Shown: positions 16,707 through 25,615 of the stretch, piece after piece
Layout of the letters: every line of letters begins with the position of its first letter
Position numbering within the stretch: position 1 is the stretch's first letter
NCBI GenBank assembly: GCA_025356815.1
Contig: JANXQL010000047.1
Coordinates: 1 to 40,220, forward strand
Length of the DNA: 40,220 bases
Reading direction: 5' to 3'
DNA from: Pseudomonadota bacterium
GTDB lineage: Bacteria; Pseudomonadota; Gammaproteobacteria; Steroidobacterales; Steroidobacteraceae
The notes under the pieces: model-generated
Told to the model about the DNA's origin: nothing
Seen by the model: the letters and a program-made list of their open reading frames with translations, nothing else
Database searches by the model: none
Made by a program: the position numbers and the translations under genes

Positions 16707-19700
16707 AGCGCCTGCGCGGCGGGCTTGCGGGCCTGCTGTTGTGCGCGGGCGGCGCGCTCGCCGCCGAGCCTGCGCAGTCGCTCGACCCGCTGCCACGTGC
16801 CGGCGTCTGGCGCGGCGTCGCCTCCGACGAGGTCGGCGCGACGCTCATCGAGACGGACGATGGCGTCGCGCTGCAGTACGACTTCCACCACCGTGCCGGC
16901 TACGCCGGCGCCGAGCGGAGCCTCCCGATCGACTGGCCCGCGAACTTCGACCTGGAAATCGCGCTCGCAGGCGAGCTCGGCGGCAACGACCTCGAGGTCA
17001 AGTTCGTCGACGACAGCGGCGAGAATGTCTGGTGGGCGCGCCGGCGGGCGTTCAGCGCGCCGGCGGGCGGCGTGCTGCGCCTGCACCGGCGCGAGCTGTC
17101 GTTCGCGTGGGGACCGGCAGCGGATCGCACGCTGCGCCATACGGCGCGCCTGCAACTGGTGGTCAATGGCGTGCGCGGCGGCAGCGGCAGCCTTGCCATC
17201 GGCGCGCTCAAGCTCGTGCCGCGCGAGCTGCCGCCGGCCGTGCCGCTGGCGGCGCTTGCCTGCGACGGCGCCGACGCGGTGCCGCTGCCCGATGGGATCG
17301 CCGCCCACGACTGGCGCTGCGAGCCGGGCCGCGCACCGTGCACGCTGACCCTCGACTGGCGCGAGCGACGCGAATTCGGCGCGCTGCGCCTGCAGTGGGC
17401 GGCGGGGTTGCGTCCGGCGCGCTACACGCTCGACGGCTCCGCCGACGGCGCGCTCTGGCGCGTGCTGCGCGCGGTCGAGGCGGCCGGAGAGGGCGCGGAC
17501 TGGCTGTGGACGCCCGCTGCCGAGTACCGCTTCCTGCGCCTCACGGTGCCCGCCGGCGCGGCGCGCCTGACGCGCCTGGACGCGGATCCGCCCGAGACCG
17601 GCGAAGAGCAGAACCGCCTCATCGCGCGCGTCGCCGCCGAACGGCCGCGCGGCGCGTTCCCGCGCGGCACCACCGAGCAGGGGTACTGGACGCTGCTCGG
17701 CGTCGACAACGGCGCGCACTCGGCGCTGCTGTCGGAGGATGGCGCGCTGGAGACCGACGTCGGCGGCCCGAGCGTCGAGCCGTTCGTCGTCGAGGACGGC
17801 AGGGTGGTGACGTGGGCCGGGGTCCGGACGAGCCAGTCGCTCGCCGGCGGTTACCTGCCGATGCCGTCGGTTGAGCGGCGCGCGCCGAACTGGCGGCTGT
17901 GGGTGGATGCGTTCGCCGATGCCGACGACGGTGGACGCCTGTACGCACGCTACCGGCTGACCAACACCTCGAACGTGCCGCGGCGGCTGCGGCTGCTGCT
18001 TGCGCTGCGACCGTTCCAGGTCAACGGCCCGGCGCAGTTCCTCGCCGTCACCGGCGGCGTCGCGCCGCTGCCGCACCTCGATTGGGACGGCCAGTCGCTG
18101 CATGCGGGGCCGATCACCGTCACGGCGCGGCCGCGGCCCGTGTCGGTCGGCCTTTACGGCTTCGAGCGGCAGGAGGTGCCCGAGGCGCTCGCCACCGCAC
18201 CGGCGCAGCCGGCGGCGATCCGCCAGCAGTGGACCGATCCTGCCGCGCTGGGCAGCGGCGTGCTCGGCTACGACCTGAGACTCGCCCCCGGTGCGAGTCG
18301 CGCGGTGGAGATCCTCGTGCCGTGGGGCGCGACGGCCGTGGCGCCGCTCACGGCCGGCCAGCTCGGTCGCGCCGAGGCGCGGGTGCGCGCGCGCTGGCGG
18401 GCGCGCCTGAACGCGGTGACGCTCGCGGCGCCGGACTCCGTCGAGGCGACCGCGCTTGCCGCGGCGCTGCGCAGTGCGCATGCGCACCTGCTGATGTCGC
18501 GCCAGGACGACCTGCTGCGCCCCGGCACGCGCTCCTACGCGCGCTCGTGGATCCGCGACGGCGCCATGATGAGTGCGGCGCTGCTGCGCCTCGGCGAGCG
18601 GCGCGCACCAGAGGACTACCTGCGTCGCTATGCCACGGCGCTGTTCGACAACGGCAAGGTGCCGTGCTGCCTGGACGCGCGCGGCTCGGACCCCGTGCCG
18701 GAGCACGACAGCGGCGGCGAGTTCCTGTACCTGGCCGGCGAGGTGCTGCGATTGACGCCGGATCGGGCCCGCGTCGAGGCCGTCTGGCCGCAGGTGCGCG
18801 CGGCGGTCGGCTATCTGGACCTGCTGCGCGCGCAGACGCGCGACGCAACCGTCGCCGGCGCCGGGGCGTACCGCGGGCTGCTGCCGCCGTCGATCAGCCA
18901 CGAGGGCTATTCGGCGAAGCCGATGCACTCGTACTGGGATGACTTCTGGGGCCTGCGCGGTTACACCGACGCCATCGACATCGCCGCCACGCTCGGCCAC
19001 GACGCCGAGCGCGACCGCTGGCGCCTGGCGCGCGCGCAGTTTGCCGCCGACGTCGCCGCGAGCATCGCCCGCGAGATGCACGAGCGCGGCCTCAGCTTCG
19101 TGCCGGGGGCCGCGGAGCTGGGCGACTTCGACGCGACCTCGACGACCATCGCGCTCGCGCCCGGCACCGGCGGCGACGACCTGCCGCGCGCGGCGCTGGA
19201 GGGGACGTTCGAGCGCTACTGGCAGGAGTTCAGCGCGCGGCGCGACGGCACGCGGGCGTGGCAGGTCTATACGCCATACGAGTGGCGATTGGTCGGCGCC
19301 TTCGTGCGCCTCGGTCAGCGCGAGCGCGCGCTCGCGACGCTCGCCTGGCTCTTCGCCGACCGCCGGCCGCTCAACTGGAACCAGTGGCCGGAGGTCAGCG
19401 ACCGCGAGCCGCGCCGGACGCGCTTCCTCGGCGACCTGCCGCATGGCTGGGTCGCGTCGGATTTCATGCGCTCGGTGCTCGACCTGTACGCCTACGAGGA
19501 CGAGACGGCGCAGGCGCTCGTGCTCGGTGCGGGGCTCAAGGCCAGCTGGCTGGACGGGCGCGGACTGCGCGTGCGCGGCCTCGTCACCCGCTACGGCACG
19601 CTCGGCTACCGCGTGCGGCGCGTCGCCGGCGGGCTCGAGGTCGAACTGCTCAGCGGGCCACGACCGCCGCCGGGCGGTTTCCTGCTGCGACTGCCCGGCG

Positions 19701-19810
19701 TGCCCACGGACGGCACGGCGCTGATCAACGGACGATCCCATCCCTTCCACGACTCGACGCTGCGAGTGATCGCGGCGCCGGCGCGGATCTACCTGCCGCT
19801 GTCGCCATGA
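16703..19810 (+). CDS. Large secreted protein, putative (alpha/alpha)6 glycosidase with sugar-binding modules
   Basis: A 1035-residue exported protein I cannot place in a characterised enzyme family. A signal peptide ends near ALAA-EPAQ. Residues about 30-175 look like a galactose-binding/CBM11-like jelly roll (LEVKFVDDSGENVWW). About 200-300 resembles a discoidin (F5/8C) module. About 305-590 is beta-rich with YARYRLTNTSNVPRRLRLLLALRPFQV, like the N-terminal super-sandwich of GH94/GH65-type enzymes. About 600-930 is helical and rich in acidic motifs: SWIRDGAMMSAALLRLG (D618), EHDSGGEFLYLAGE (near 670), YWDDFWGLRGYTDAIDIA (near 745), NWNQWPE (near 895). This order resembles a barrel glycoside hydrolase. 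Both ends overlap neighbouring genes by 4 bases. It probably acts on the same glucan in the periplasm, for example on chain ends, branches or cyclic forms; that is inference. Confidence 0.7.
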   Translation: MKRLRGGLAGLLLCAGGALAAEPAQSLDPLPRAGVWRGVASDEVGATLIETDDGVALQYDFHHRAGYAGAERSLPIDWPANFDLEIALAGELGGNDLEVKFVDDSGENVWWARRRAFSAPAGGVLRLHRRELSFAWGPAADRTLRHTARLQLVVNGVRGGSGSLAIGALKLVPRELPPAVPLAALACDGADAVPLPDGIAAHDWRCEPGRAPCTLTLDWRERREFGALRLQWAAGLRPARYTLDGSADGALWRVLRAVEAAGEGADWLWTPAAEYRFLRLTVPAGAARLTRLDADPPETGEEQNRLIARVAAERPRGAFPRGTTEQGYWTLLGVDNGAHSALLSEDGALETDVGGPSVEPFVVEDGRVVTWAGVRTSQSLAGGYLPMPSVERRAPNWRLWVDAFADADDGGRLYARYRLTNTSNVPRRLRLLLALRPFQVNGPAQFLAVTGGVAPLPHLDWDGQSLHAGPITVTARPRPVSVGLYGFERQEVPEALATAPAQPAAIRQQWTDPAALGSGVLGYDLRLAPGASRAVEILVPWGATAVAPLTAGQLGRAEARVRARWRARLNAVTLAAPDSVEATALAAALRSAHAHLLMSRQDDLLRPGTRSYARSWIRDGAMMSAALLRLGERRAPEDYLRRYATALFDNGKVPCCLDARGSDPVPEHDSGGEFLYLAGEVLRLTPDRARVEAVWPQVRAAVGYLDLLRAQTRDATVAGAGAYRGLLPPSISHEGYSAKPMHSYWDDFWGLRGYTDAIDIAATLGHDAERDRWRLARAQFAADVAASIAREMHERGLSFVPGAAELGDFDATSTTIALAPGTGGDDLPRAALEGTFERYWQEFSARRDGTRAWQVYTPYEWRLVGAFVRLGQRERALATLAWLFADRRPLNWNQWPEVSDREPRRTRFLGDLPHGWVASDFMRSVLDLYAYEDETAQALVLGAGLKASWLDGRGLRVRGLVTRYGTLGYRVRRVAGGLEVELLSGPRPPPGGFLLRLPGVPTDGTALINGRSHPFHDSTLRVIAAPARIYLPLSP

Positions 19811-22800
19811 ACATGATCAACACCGATCCCCCACCCGTCCCGACCGCCGTCCCCTGCTGGCTCGGCAACGGCGTCTACGACGCCGTGCTGACCCCGACCG
19901 GGACGGGATTTTCGATGTACGACGGCTACCTGCTGAGCGCCTGGGCCGACGACCCCTGCGAGGACGAATACGGCGTCACGCTGTACCTGCGCGACCTCGC
20001 GACGGGGTCTGCGTGGAGCGCCTGCGGCGCGCCGCTGCCGGGGACCGCGGCGCGGCAGGTCACCGCGTCCGCCGACGCGGTCACGATCGACAGCGTGCAC
20101 GGGTCGATCGCCGCCTGCGTGCGCGTCGAGGTGCTCGCGCTCGCCGGTGCCGAGCGCCGTCGCCTGACGCTGACCAATCGCGGCGCGCAGGCGCGCGAGC
20201 TCGAACTGACCGGCTACGTCGAGGTGGTGCTCAACTCGGCCGCGGCGCAGGACGGGCACCCGGCGTTCAGCAAGCTGTTCGTGCAGACCCGCTATCGACC
20301 CGCGGCGCAGCTGCTGATCGCGACGCGTCGGCCGCGCGCGAACGCCGAGCGTCATCCGGCGCTCGGGCTCGCGCTGCTCGGTGGCGGCGTGCTCGGCTAC
20401 GAAACGGACCGGGTGCGCTTCGTCGGCCGCGGCCGGACGGTGCGCGAGCCGCTCGCACTGACGCAGCCGCTGGCCGGCACGCTGGGCAACGTGCTCGACC
20501 CCGTGCTTGCGCTGCGCACCCGCGTGGCGCTCGCGCCGGGCGAGTCGCGCACGCTCAGCTACGTGCTCGTCGCCGCGGCCGATGTCGACGGCCTCGAGGC
20601 GGCGCTCGCGGCCGCCACGGGGGAGGCTGCGCTTGCGCCTGCGCTGCCGCTGGACGGATCGAGCGCGTGCGTGCCGGAACGCCTCGGCACACTGCTGCAG
20701 GCGACGCGCGGTGCCGCGCGGGTCGGGTACCAGATCCCGCCCGCCACGGCGACGCTGCCGCTTGCGGCGCAGACGCAGGCCCACCCCGGCAACGGCTTCG
20801 GGGAGTTCGTCGACGGTGGCCGCAGCTACCGGATCCGGCTCGCCGCCGACGCCTCCGGCCGGCTGCGCCTGCCGCCGATGCCGTGGAGCAACGTGATCGC
20901 GAACGAGTCCTTCGGGCTGATCGCGAGCGAGAAGGGCAGCCTGTCGAGCTTTGCCGGCAACAGTCGCCTGCACCGGCTCACGCCCTGGCGAAACGATCCG
21001 GTCACCGACCCGCACGACGAGGCGCTGTACCTGCGCGATCAGGCCAGCGGCGCGTACTGGTCGCTGCTGCCGGGTCCGGCACCGGCCGGCGCCGAGTACG
21101 AGCTGCTGCACGGCCAGGGCTGGTCGAGCTGGCGGCACGAGGCGCAGGGCCTGCATCACGAGGTGACGCTGTTCGTGCCGCGGCACGATCCGCTGCGGAT
21201 CGCTCTGGTGCGGCTGACCAACCGCGGACCCGCCGAGCGCTCGCTCGCGCTGTACAGCTACCAGCGCTGGGTGCTCGGCGGCACGCCGGCCGAGAGCCGC
21301 GCGACGCTGGCCGTGGCGGTCGATGTCGGCCGTGCCGCGGTGCTGGCCCACAACACCGCGGCCGGTCCGTTCGCTCACCGCATCGCCTTCGCCGCGTTTG
21401 CAGGCGGCGGCCCGGTGGACGCGACCGCCGATCGGGAGTCGTTCCTGGGCCGACCCGGTTCGCTGTCGGCGCCGCGTGCGCTGCTGGACGGCGGGCCGCT
21501 GCTCGCCCAGGCGGAAGGCGGCGGCTGCGCGGCGCTGCGCACGCGCCTGAACGTCCCCGCCGGTGGCGAGGTGGTCGTCGCCGTGCTGCTCGGCGAAGCG
21601 GATGCGGTCGAGGCGATCGACGCGCTGCTCTACCGCTACCGCCAGACGGGGGCCGCCGAGGCGGCGCTTGTCGAGGTGCGCGACTGGTGGCGGCGGACGC
21701 TGTCGGCGACCCAGGTGAGCACGCCTGCGCCCGAGATCGACCTGATGGTCAACGGCTGGCTCGGCTACCAGACGCTCGTCTGCCGGCTGTGGGCGCGCAG
21801 CGCCTACTATCAGTCGGGCGGCGCGTACGGGTTCCGCGACCAGCTGCAGGACGCCGCAGCACTTGCGCAGACGCTGCCGGAGCTGCTGCGCGCACAGCTG
21901 CTCGAGAACGCCGCGCACCAGTTCGTCGAGGGCGACGTGCTGCACTGGTGGCACACGCCTGCAAGCGAGGGCATCCGCACCCGTTTCGCCGACGACCTGG
22001 TGTGGCTGCCGTGGCTCGCCGCGCACTACGTGCGCGTCACCGGCGACAAGGCGCTGCTCGAGGTGCGCGTGCCGTTCGTCGGCGGCCCCGTCCTCGACGA
22101 CGGCGAGAACGAACGCTACTTCGTGGCGCAGCGGGTCGCGACAGAGGCGACTGTCTACGGCCATTGCGTGCTGGCGCTCGAGCGGGCGATGACCCGCGGT
22201 GCCCATGGCCTGCCGCTGTTCGGGGCCGGCGACTGGAACGACGGCATGAACCGCGTCGGACACGAGGGCCGTGGCGAGAGCGTCTGGATGGCGTTCTTCC
22301 TGCACGCTGCGATCGGCGACTTCCTGCCACACGTCATCGCACGCGGCGACAGCGCGCTGGTGGCGCGCCTGCGCGCCTATCGCGAGGCGATGGCACTGGC
22401 GGCCAACGATGCCGGCTGGGACGGCGGCTGGTACCGGCGCGGCTACTACGACAACGGTACGCCGCTCGGTTCGCAGGCGAGCGACGAGTGCCGCATCGAC
22501 GCGCTGGCGCAGGCGTGGGCGGTCATCTCCGGGGTCGCGCCGGCGGCGCGGCAGCAGCTCGCGCTGGATGCGCTCGAGGCGCACCTGGTCAGCACCGAGG
22601 ACCGACTGATCCGGCTGCTGACGCCGCCGTTCGAGCACACGCCCGAGGATCCGGGCTACATCAAGGGCTATGTCGCGGGCGTGCGCGAGAACGGCGGCCA
22701 GTACACGCACGCGGCGCTGTGGGTGGTGCGGGCACTGGCCGAGGCCGGCCGGCGCGAGCGGGCGGTCGAGCTGCTGCGCATGCTCAGCCCCGTTGCGCAC

Positions 22801-23226
22801 ACCGGCAGCGCCGCCGACGTCGAGCGCTACAAGGTCGAGCCGTACGTGGTCGCGGCCGACGTCTACGGCGTCGCGCCGCACGTCGGGCGCGGCGGCTGGA
22901 CCTGGTACACGGGCTCTGCCGGCTGGATGCTGCGCGTGGCGCTGGAGTCGGTGCTGGGGCTGGGCATCGAAGCCGGGCGCGAGCTGATCCTCGCGCCGCG
23001 CGTGCCGGACGCATGGCCGGGCTTCGAGCTCGACCATCGCCGCCCCGACGGCACCAGCTATCGGATCTCGGTGGGCAACCCCACGCGCTGCGCCGAGACA
23101 GTCGTCGCCGCGCGCCTCGACGGCGTGCCGCTCGCGGTGCGGGACGGCGTGCTGCGCTTGCCGCTGGCGGCCGACGGCGCAAGCCACCAGGTCGAGGTCA
23201 CCCTCGGCGCCAGCCTCCGCGTGTAG
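19807..23226 (+). CDS. GH94 phosphorylase, probable 1,2-beta-oligoglucan phosphorylase (SOGP-like)
   Basis: A 1139-residue cytoplasmic enzyme without signal peptide. The C-terminal half closely follows the GH94 part of cyclic beta-1,2-glucan synthase NdvB: SAYYQSGGAYGFRDQLQD, EGDVLHWWHTP, RTRFADDLVWLPW, GAGDWNDGMNRVG (Asp812 at the GH94 general-acid position), GTPLGSQASDECRIDALAQAWAVISG, DPGYIKGYVAGVRENGGQYTHAA, and YKVEPYVVAADVY with HVGRGGWTWYTGSAGW. The N-terminal half has beta-sandwich repeats. There is no glycosyltransferase domain or membrane segment, so it is not a glucan synthase. Stand-alone proteins of this size and pattern include 1,2-beta-oligoglucan phosphorylases, which release alpha-glucose 1-phosphate from sophoro-oligosaccharides. 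Overlap with the previous gene (ATGA) and the GH144 neighbour support this. Other GH94 specificities are possible. Confidence 0.85.
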   Translation: MNMINTDPPPVPTAVPCWLGNGVYDAVLTPTGTGFSMYDGYLLSAWADDPCEDEYGVTLYLRDLATGSAWSACGAPLPGTAARQVTASADAVTIDSVHGSIAACVRVEVLALAGAERRRLTLTNRGAQARELELTGYVEVVLNSAAAQDGHPAFSKLFVQTRYRPAAQLLIATRRPRANAERHPALGLALLGGGVLGYETDRVRFVGRGRTVREPLALTQPLAGTLGNVLDPVLALRTRVALAPGESRTLSYVLVAAADVDGLEAALAAATGEAALAPALPLDGSSACVPERLGTLLQATRGAARVGYQIPPATATLPLAAQTQAHPGNGFGEFVDGGRSYRIRLAADASGRLRLPPMPWSNVIANESFGLIASEKGSLSSFAGNSRLHRLTPWRNDPVTDPHDEALYLRDQASGAYWSLLPGPAPAGAEYELLHGQGWSSWRHEAQGLHHEVTLFVPRHDPLRIALVRLTNRGPAERSLALYSYQRWVLGGTPAESRATLAVAVDVGRAAVLAHNTAAGPFAHRIAFAAFAGGGPVDATADRESFLGRPGSLSAPRALLDGGPLLAQAEGGGCAALRTRLNVPAGGEVVVAVLLGEADAVEAIDALLYRYRQTGAAEAALVEVRDWWRRTLSATQVSTPAPEIDLMVNGWLGYQTLVCRLWARSAYYQSGGAYGFRDQLQDAAALAQTLPELLRAQLLENAAHQFVEGDVLHWWHTPASEGIRTRFADDLVWLPWLAAHYVRVTGDKALLEVRVPFVGGPVLDDGENERYFVAQRVATEATVYGHCVLALERAMTRGAHGLPLFGAGDWNDGMNRVGHEGRGESVWMAFFLHAAIGDFLPHVIARGDSALVARLRAYREAMALAANDAGWDGGWYRRGYYDNGTPLGSQASDECRIDALAQAWAVISGVAPAARQQLALDALEAHLVSTEDRLIRLLTPPFEHTPEDPGYIKGYVAGVRENGGQYTHAALWVVRALAEAGRRERAVELLRMLSPVAHTGSAADVERYKVEPYVVAADVYGVAPHVGRGGWTWYTGSAGWMLRVALESVLGLGIEAGRELILAPRVPDAWPGFELDHRRPDGTSYRISVGNPTRCAETVVAARLDGVPLAVRDGVLRLPLAADGASHQVEVTLGASLRV

Positions 23227-23247
23227 GCAGGACTCAAGGACCGCACG

Positions 23248-24597
23248 ATGGCCATCGACAGCAGGTTTCCGGACGGCTTCCTGTGGGGCGCGGCGACCGC
23301 CGCCTACCAGATCGAGGGCTCGCCGCTGGCCGACGGCGCGGGCCCGAGTAACTGGCACCGCTTCGCGCACACGCCGGGACGCGTGCGCGACGGCGACACG
23401 GGCGATGTCGCCTGCGACCACTACCGGCGCTGGCGCGAGGACATCGCGCTGATGCGCGAACTGGGTCTGACGGCGTACCGCTTCAGCATGTCGTGGAGCC
23501 GCTGGTTTCCCGAGGGCAGGGGCCGGCGGAACGCCGCCGGCGCCGGCTTCTACGACCGGCTGGTCGACGGCCTGCTCGAGGCCGGCATCGAGCCGCTGGT
23601 CACGCTCTACCACTGGGACCTGCCGGCGGCGCTGGACGACCGCGGCGGCTGGCTGAATCCGGCCATCGCCGGCTGGTTCGCCGACTACGCGAGCGCCGCA
23701 TTCCGGCTGCTCGATGGCCGCGTGAAGAAGTGGGTGACGCTGAACGAGCCATGGGTGGTCGCCGATGGCGGCTATCTGCACGGCGTGCTCGCGCCGGGCC
23801 ATCGCAGCGCGTACGAGGCGTCGATCGCCTCCCACCAGCTGCTGCGCGCGCACGGCGCGGCGGTCGCCGCCTACCGCGCCGAGGGTCGGCACGAGATCGG
23901 CCTGGTGGTGAACCTCGAGCCCAAGGTCCCGGCGTCGGCGTCGTCGGCGGATGCGCAGGCGGCGGCGCGGGCGGACGCCTACATGAACCGCCAGTACCTC
24001 GATCCTCTCTACAGGCGCGCCTATCCGTCGCAGCTGGCCGAGATCTACGCCGACGCCTGGCCGACGTGGCCGGCGTCCGACTTCGACGACATCGCCCGGC
24101 CGATCGATTTCCTCGGCATCAACTACTACACGCGCGGCGTCACCCGCCACGACCCGACGCAGTGGCCGCTCGCGGCGTCGAACGTGCTGCAGCCGGGCTC
24201 GACCTACACCGAGACAGGTTGGGAAGTCTGCCCGGCCGCGTTCACGGCCCTGCTGCAGCGCGTGGCGGCCGACTACGGCAACCCGCCCTTGTATGTCACC
24301 GAGAACGGCGCGGCGTTCTACGACCCGCCGGTTGCGCACGACGGACGGGTGTGCGATCCGCTGCGGGTCGACTATCTGCACGGGCACCTGGCCGCCGTGC
24401 GCGCCGCGCTCGACGCCGGCGTCGACCTGCGCGGCTACTTCGCCTGGTCGCTGCTGGACAACTTCGAGTGAACGCACGGCTACTCCAAGCCCTTCGGGCT
24501 CGTGCACGTCGACTACGCGACGCAGACCCGCACGCTGAAGGACAGCGCGCGCTACTACGCCGCCGTGATCGCCCGCCATGGGCTGACGGCGCCCTGA
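23248..24597 (+). pseudogene. GH1 beta-glucosidase interrupted by one in-frame TGA
   Basis: The frame opens at ATG 23248, 21 bases after the GH94 gene, and reads as a family 1 beta-glucosidase: DGFLWGAATAAYQIEG, the acid/base in TLNEPW (Glu167), LGINYYTRG, and the nucleophile in VTENGAAF (Glu352). At codon 408 (24469-24471) a TGA follows DNFE, exactly where nearly all GH1 proteins have Trp (DNFEW). The same frame then continues for 41 codons with [18 protein letters not shown] and KDSARYYA, the normal GH1 ending, to TGA at 24595. A single TGG-to-TGA change explains it. A protein stopped at 407 residues lacks the aglycone-side Trp and the last barrel segments and is probably inactive. Read error, recent nonsense mutation or UGA readthrough remain open. 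Its role would be hydrolysis of sophorose or other beta-glucosides. Confidence 0.88.
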
Positions 24598-24778
24598 GCA
24601 TCCCGTCGGCCGGCGCCGGCGTCGCTGCTGCTCGAGGCGTGCTGCCCGCCTGGCGCCTCGCCCGTCGGCGCGTCGCGCAACGGTTCACCGATCCGCGCCG
24701 GCGGTCGCGCCTGGCGGTGACGCCCCGGGCACCCGGCCAGGGCATGCGCGCCGCGCAAGCCGCGCGCGTTCACCTCGG
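24598..24778. other. Intergenic stretch between GH1 and the convergent secreted-protein gene
   Basis: 181 GC-rich bases between convergent genes. I see no convincing terminator, RNA gene or coding frame; short GC palindromes near 24740-24770 lack T-tracts on either strand. Confidence 0.4.
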
Positions 24779-25453
24779 CTAGTGGTGGTCCGCGTCGTTG
24801 ATCATGACGTGTGACCAGAATGTGCCGGACGCCATGACGTACGGCAGCGTCCTGCTCACGGTGCCTTCTTCCGGCAGGCCGATCTCGGCGGCAGTCCTGT
24901 ACGGGAAGTGGATGGACTGCCACGACGCGATCGCCGCGCCCGCGGACTGCGTGGCGGCGTCGTACGCCGCAGCCGGGCCGAGCATGCGGTAACCCGCCAC
25001 GGGGCCGCTCGGCAAAGGCAAATTCCCGGCTTTGATTTCCTGGTCGATGGTGCGACGGCGATCGGCCGCCGGCAGCGCGCCCAGCTGCGCGATTCTGCGC
25101 ACGATCGGAATGAACGTTTCGTGGTAGCAGCGCACGTCGAACTGTGCGTCCGCAGGGCGCGTGCCGGTGCAGACCATGCCGTTCGTGCCCGCCCGCAGCA
25201 GCGTCAGCGCCATGTCCGGGCCGTAACCCACGACCGTCGCGTGTTCGCGCATCGCAGGCGGCAGAGGCAGCACGGCCGCCGCGATCTGCTCGCTCGCCGG
25301 CGGAACCGTTGGGCTGTCCGCCTGCGCCGGGTGGATGCAGGCGGCGGCGAGGGCGAGCGCAAGCAAGGGCGCCGTCGCCGCCGCGGGTGCCGTCGGGCCA
25401 CTCCGCGGATCGCGCTGCGCGTCTTCGGCCCGCCCACGGCGTTCGCCTGCCAT
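24779..25453 (-). CDS. Secreted protein of unknown function
   Basis: A 224-residue frame from ATG 25453, which is preceded six bases upstream by AAGGAG on the minus strand. After a basic start comes a hydrophobic stretch APLLALALAAACIHPAQA that looks like a signal peptide. The mature part contains MREHATVVGYGPDMALTLLRAGTNGMVCTGTRP and FDVRCYHETFIPIVRRIAQL. These remind me of an uncharacterised family of small exported proteins with a paired-Cys beta region; I know no function for it. A terminal SGTFWSHVMINDADHH is rich in His and Asp and could bind metal. It is the first of three minus-strand genes for exported proteins and does not seem tied to the sugar operon. Confidence 0.7.
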   Translation of the reverse strand: MAGERRGRAEDAQRDPRSGPTAPAAATAPLLALALAAACIHPAQADSPTVPPASEQIAAAVLPLPPAMREHATVVGYGPDMALTLLRAGTNGMVCTGTRPADAQFDVRCYHETFIPIVRRIAQLGALPAADRRRTIDQEIKAGNLPLPSGPVAGYRMLGPAAAYDAATQSAGAAIASWQSIHFPYRTAAEIGLPEEGTVSRTLPYVMASGTFWSHVMINDADHH

Positions 25454-25615
25454 CGATGACTCCTTAGGTGCCGCCGCAGGTCGCAGCCGACTGCGCGGTA
25501 GGTTGCTGCGTGCGTGGATGACCTGAATCGCAAGCAGTACGCCCGACGAAGCCCGCGCGCCGGTCTCAAAGGCCGCTCGGGCGCTGGCCGTTGAGGGGCG
25601 GCGGACCGTTTCAGT

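Noticed and set aside
16667-19750. Minus-strand frame of about 1027 codons opposite the large secreted protein
   Set aside because: Considered because the plus-strand protein is unfamiliar. The plus frame has a signal peptide, 4-base overlaps at both ends and domain-like motifs; the minus frame has none.
19807-23226. Cyclic beta-1,2-glucan synthase (NdvB)
   Set aside because: Only the GH94-like part is present; the membrane-embedded GT84 synthase domain and the transglycosylation region are missing, and the size fits a stand-alone phosphorylase.
24469-24471. Reassigned genetic code with UGA read as Trp
   Set aside because: UGA is the natural stop of many genes here (halogenase, permeases, lon) and Trp is encoded by UGG everywhere else, so a code change is excluded; only local readthrough or mutation remains.
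19789-24579. Very long minus-strand open frame (about 1596 codons) opposite GH94 and GH1
   Set aside because: Mirror frame of two well-recognised glycosidase genes; no motif, no start signal, composition typical of antisense frames.
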